NCBI GenBank assembly: GCA_937926845.1
Contig: CALBBS010000057.1
Span: 1 to 8,972 of the forward strand
Length of the DNA stretch: 8,972 nt
Origin: an uncultured Atopobium sp.
GTDB taxonomy: Bacteria; Actinomycetota; Coriobacteriia; Coriobacteriales; Atopobiaceae
Direction: 5' to 3'
How positions within the stretch are numbered: position 1 is the first letter of the stretch; every line of letters begins with the position of its first letter. Positions 7,661-8,972 of this stretch are shown here, one piece after another. Under the pieces are notes generated by a model. The model had not been told where the DNA came from. It worked only from the letters and a program-made list of their open reading frames with translations, and ran no database searches. Position numbers and translations under genes: made by a program.

Positions 7661-8530
7661 GTGAGCTCAGAGATTATGTCACAGGAGCTTCGTGGAGCTC
7701 CTGTTGCTAAGGCAATAACCGAAGAACTTGCTGCTCAGGTCCAGGAACTTCGTGCACAAGGGGTCACTCCTAAGCTGGTTATTGTTCGCATTGGACAGAA
7801 AAGCGATGACCTTACCTATGAGCGCGCGGCATATACGCGTGCAGAAAAGGTTGGTTTTGAAGTTGAGACCATTGAACTTCCAGAAGACGCTACACAAGAG
7901 CAGGTAAATAGCACGTTTGACCAGATTTCTGCTGATGCATTGGTGCATGGTTGTCTGCCTATGCGTCCTTTTCCTGCTGGAATTGATGAACATGAGGCGC
8001 TTCAGCATCTAGCTCCAGAAAAAGATGTTGATTGCGCAACTGATTCAATGCTGCTGGCAACACTTTGTGGAACTCCTGGTGCTCTGGGACCTTGTACCGC
8101 AGAAGCAGTTCTGGCACTTCTCGATTTTTACCAGGTATCTCTTAAGGGAGCATCTGTTGCAGTTGTTGGTCGCTCTAATGTTATTGGCCGTCCGGTAGCC
8201 GCGCTTTTAAGTGCAAGAAATGCTACGGTAACGGTGTGCCACAGCAAGACCAAAGACCTTGCCACTACGCTTAAACAGGCAGATGTTGTAGTTGTGGCTG
8301 CAGGTCGCGCACATCTTATTGGAGCCGACTGCGTAAGAGCCGGTCAAACCATTATTGATGTTGGCATTAACTGGGATGAAGCAACTCAAAAGCTTGTTGG
8401 CGATGTTAATACAGAGCAGGTGGCACCTCTGGTGAGCGCTTATACTCCTGTTCCTGGCGGTGTAGGTAGCGTGACCACAGCAATTCTTGCTCGTCATGTT
8501 GTTGCAGCAGCTCAAAGAACGCTTGCATAA
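7661..8530 (+). CDS. folD: Methylenetetrahydrofolate dehydrogenase FolD, probably lacking cyclohydrolase activity
   Basis: The protein is 289 residues, normal for FolD, starting at GTG with AGGAGG six bases upstream, one base after the fchA stop. It should oxidise methylene-THF to methenyl-THF. The Rossmann motif GRSNVIGRP is at 170-178 and HSKT at 194-197; Arg171 and Ser195 align with the human MTHFD1 residues (R173, S197) that hold the NADP 2'-phosphate. KDVD (121-124) keeps the folate-binding Asp, and PVPGGVGSVTT starts at 263. Aligned without gaps to E. coli and human FolD around the active site, Tyr53 is kept but the catalytic Lys (human K56, E. coli K54) is Ala57. The partner Gln (human Q100) is Met101, within GCLPMRPFP. 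Those two residues serve the cyclohydrolase reaction, so this enzyme is inferred to be a dehydrogenase only, relying on FchA encoded next to it. The alignment was made by eye from remembered reference sequences. Confidence 0.92.
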   Translation: MSSEIMSQELRGAPVAKAITEELAAQVQELRAQGVTPKLVIVRIGQKSDDLTYERAAYTRAEKVGFEVETIELPEDATQEQVNSTFDQISADALVHGCLPMRPFPAGIDEHEALQHLAPEKDVDCATDSMLLATLCGTPGALGPCTAEAVLALLDFYQVSLKGASVAVVGRSNVIGRPVAALLSARNATVTVCHSKTKDLATTLKQADVVVVAAGRAHLIGADCVRAGQTIIDVGINWDEATQKLVGDVNTEQVAPLVSAYTPVPGGVGSVTTAILARHVVAAAQRTLA

Positions 8531-8551
8531 GAGTGAAAGGTAGGTTGCCTC

Positions 8552-8972
8552 GTGGCAGCAAAGAATAATTATAAAGAGCTTGACAAAGAGCGCGTAAAAG
8601 CCGCGGTCAAGGAGTTTTTGCTTGCTATTGGCGAGGATCCAGAGCGAGAAGGTCTGCTTGATACGCCGGACCGTGTTGCGCGCGCTTGTGTGGAGCTCTT
8701 TGGTGGCATGCAGGAAAACCCTGCAGCTCATCTACGCAAGCAGTTCCATGAAGAGGGCAATAAAGAGATGGTTATTGTCCGTGACATTCCTTTCTCATCT
8801 ACCTGCGAGCATCACATTCTGCCATTCGTGGGCAAAGCGCATGTCTGCTACATTCCACAAAATGGTCGCATTACCGGCCTTTCCAAGATTGCTCGCTGCG
8901 TCAGCGGATATTCTCGCCGCCTGCAGGTGCAGGAGCGCCTTACAGGCCAGATTGCAGACGCCATGGTAGAAG
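8552..8972 (+). CDS. folE: GTP cyclohydrolase I, 3' end off window
   Basis: The first 140 codons are present; the family is about 185-225 residues, so the end lies beyond the right edge. The enzyme converts GTP to 7,8-dihydroneopterin triphosphate, the first step of folate pterin synthesis. Visible signatures are GEDPEREGLLDTPDRVAR (27-44), the zinc-site CEHH (85-88; Cys85 and His88 as ligands), GKAHVCYIP (94-102), GLSKIAR (109-115) and QVQERLTGQIADA (125-137). The third zinc ligand, a cysteine near the C-terminus, is outside the window. The start is a GTG with AGG seven bases upstream, 21 bp after the folD stop, so it probably belongs to the same transcript as fhs-fchA-folD. Other folate biosynthesis genes may follow, but that is only an expectation. 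Confidence 0.95.
   Translation, partial: MAAKNNYKELDKERVKAAVKEFLLAIGEDPEREGLLDTPDRVARACVELFGGMQENPAAHLRKQFHEEGNKEMVIVRDIPFSSTCEHHILPFVGKAHVCYIPQNGRITGLSKIARCVSGYSRRLQVQERLTGQIADAMVE

Noticed and set aside
7676..8530. Shorter folD starting at the ATG at 7676
   Set aside because: It lacks a Shine-Dalgarno, whereas the GTG at 7661 has AGGAGG at ideal distance.
1..8972. CRISPR arrays, tRNA or rRNA genes, insertion sequences, prophage genes
   Set aside because: No regularly spaced repeats, no tRNA-like cloverleaf sequence, no transposase or integrase, and no terminal inverted repeats were recognised; the only strict tandem repeat is the two-copy 16-mer.

Overview
The window looks like chromosomal DNA from an actinobacterium of the class Coriobacteriia, probably Atopobiaceae (Lancefieldella/Atopobium-like). 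This rests on remembered protein resemblance, especially the valyl-tRNA synthetase, and on the moderate GC of the housekeeping genes. It has not been checked by a search.

Layout. Positions 1-500 (minus strand, 3' end off the window) carry the N-terminal two thirds of a ThiF/MoeB-fold enzyme, most likely TcdA, which acts on tRNA. Immediately upstream in transcription order, also on the minus strand, is a complete single-chain ABC exporter (534-2252). It is visibly more AT-rich than everything to its right and looks like an acquired gene. A 298-bp AT-rich divergent intergenic region (2253-2550) follows. It holds a perfect 16-bp tandem duplication, candidate promoters in both directions, and a possible 10-codon leader frame that overlaps the valS start by ATGA. 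valS occupies 2551-5256, and a short stem-loop lies just beyond it.

From 5333 to the right edge runs a tight plus-strand folate one-carbon operon: fhs (formate-THF ligase), fchA (stand-alone methenyl-THF cyclohydrolase), folD (methylene-THF dehydrogenase) and the beginning of folE (GTP cyclohydrolase I, cut by the window edge). fhs and fchA overlap by one base (TAATG). The folD Shine-Dalgarno lies inside the end of fchA, and folE starts 21 bp after folD.

How the genes work together. Fhs, FchA and FolD form a complete reversible path from formate to methylene-THF, and FolE opens synthesis of the pterin half of folate. The most notable observation is that FolD lacks the catalytic lysine (Ala57 in its place) and the partner glutamine (Met101) needed for cyclohydrolase activity. 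It keeps Tyr53, the folate-site Asp124 and an NADP-type Arg171/Ser195 pair. It therefore appears to be a dehydrogenase only, with the cyclohydrolase step handed to the FchA encoded directly upstream. An automatic 'bifunctional FolD' label would probably be wrong here.
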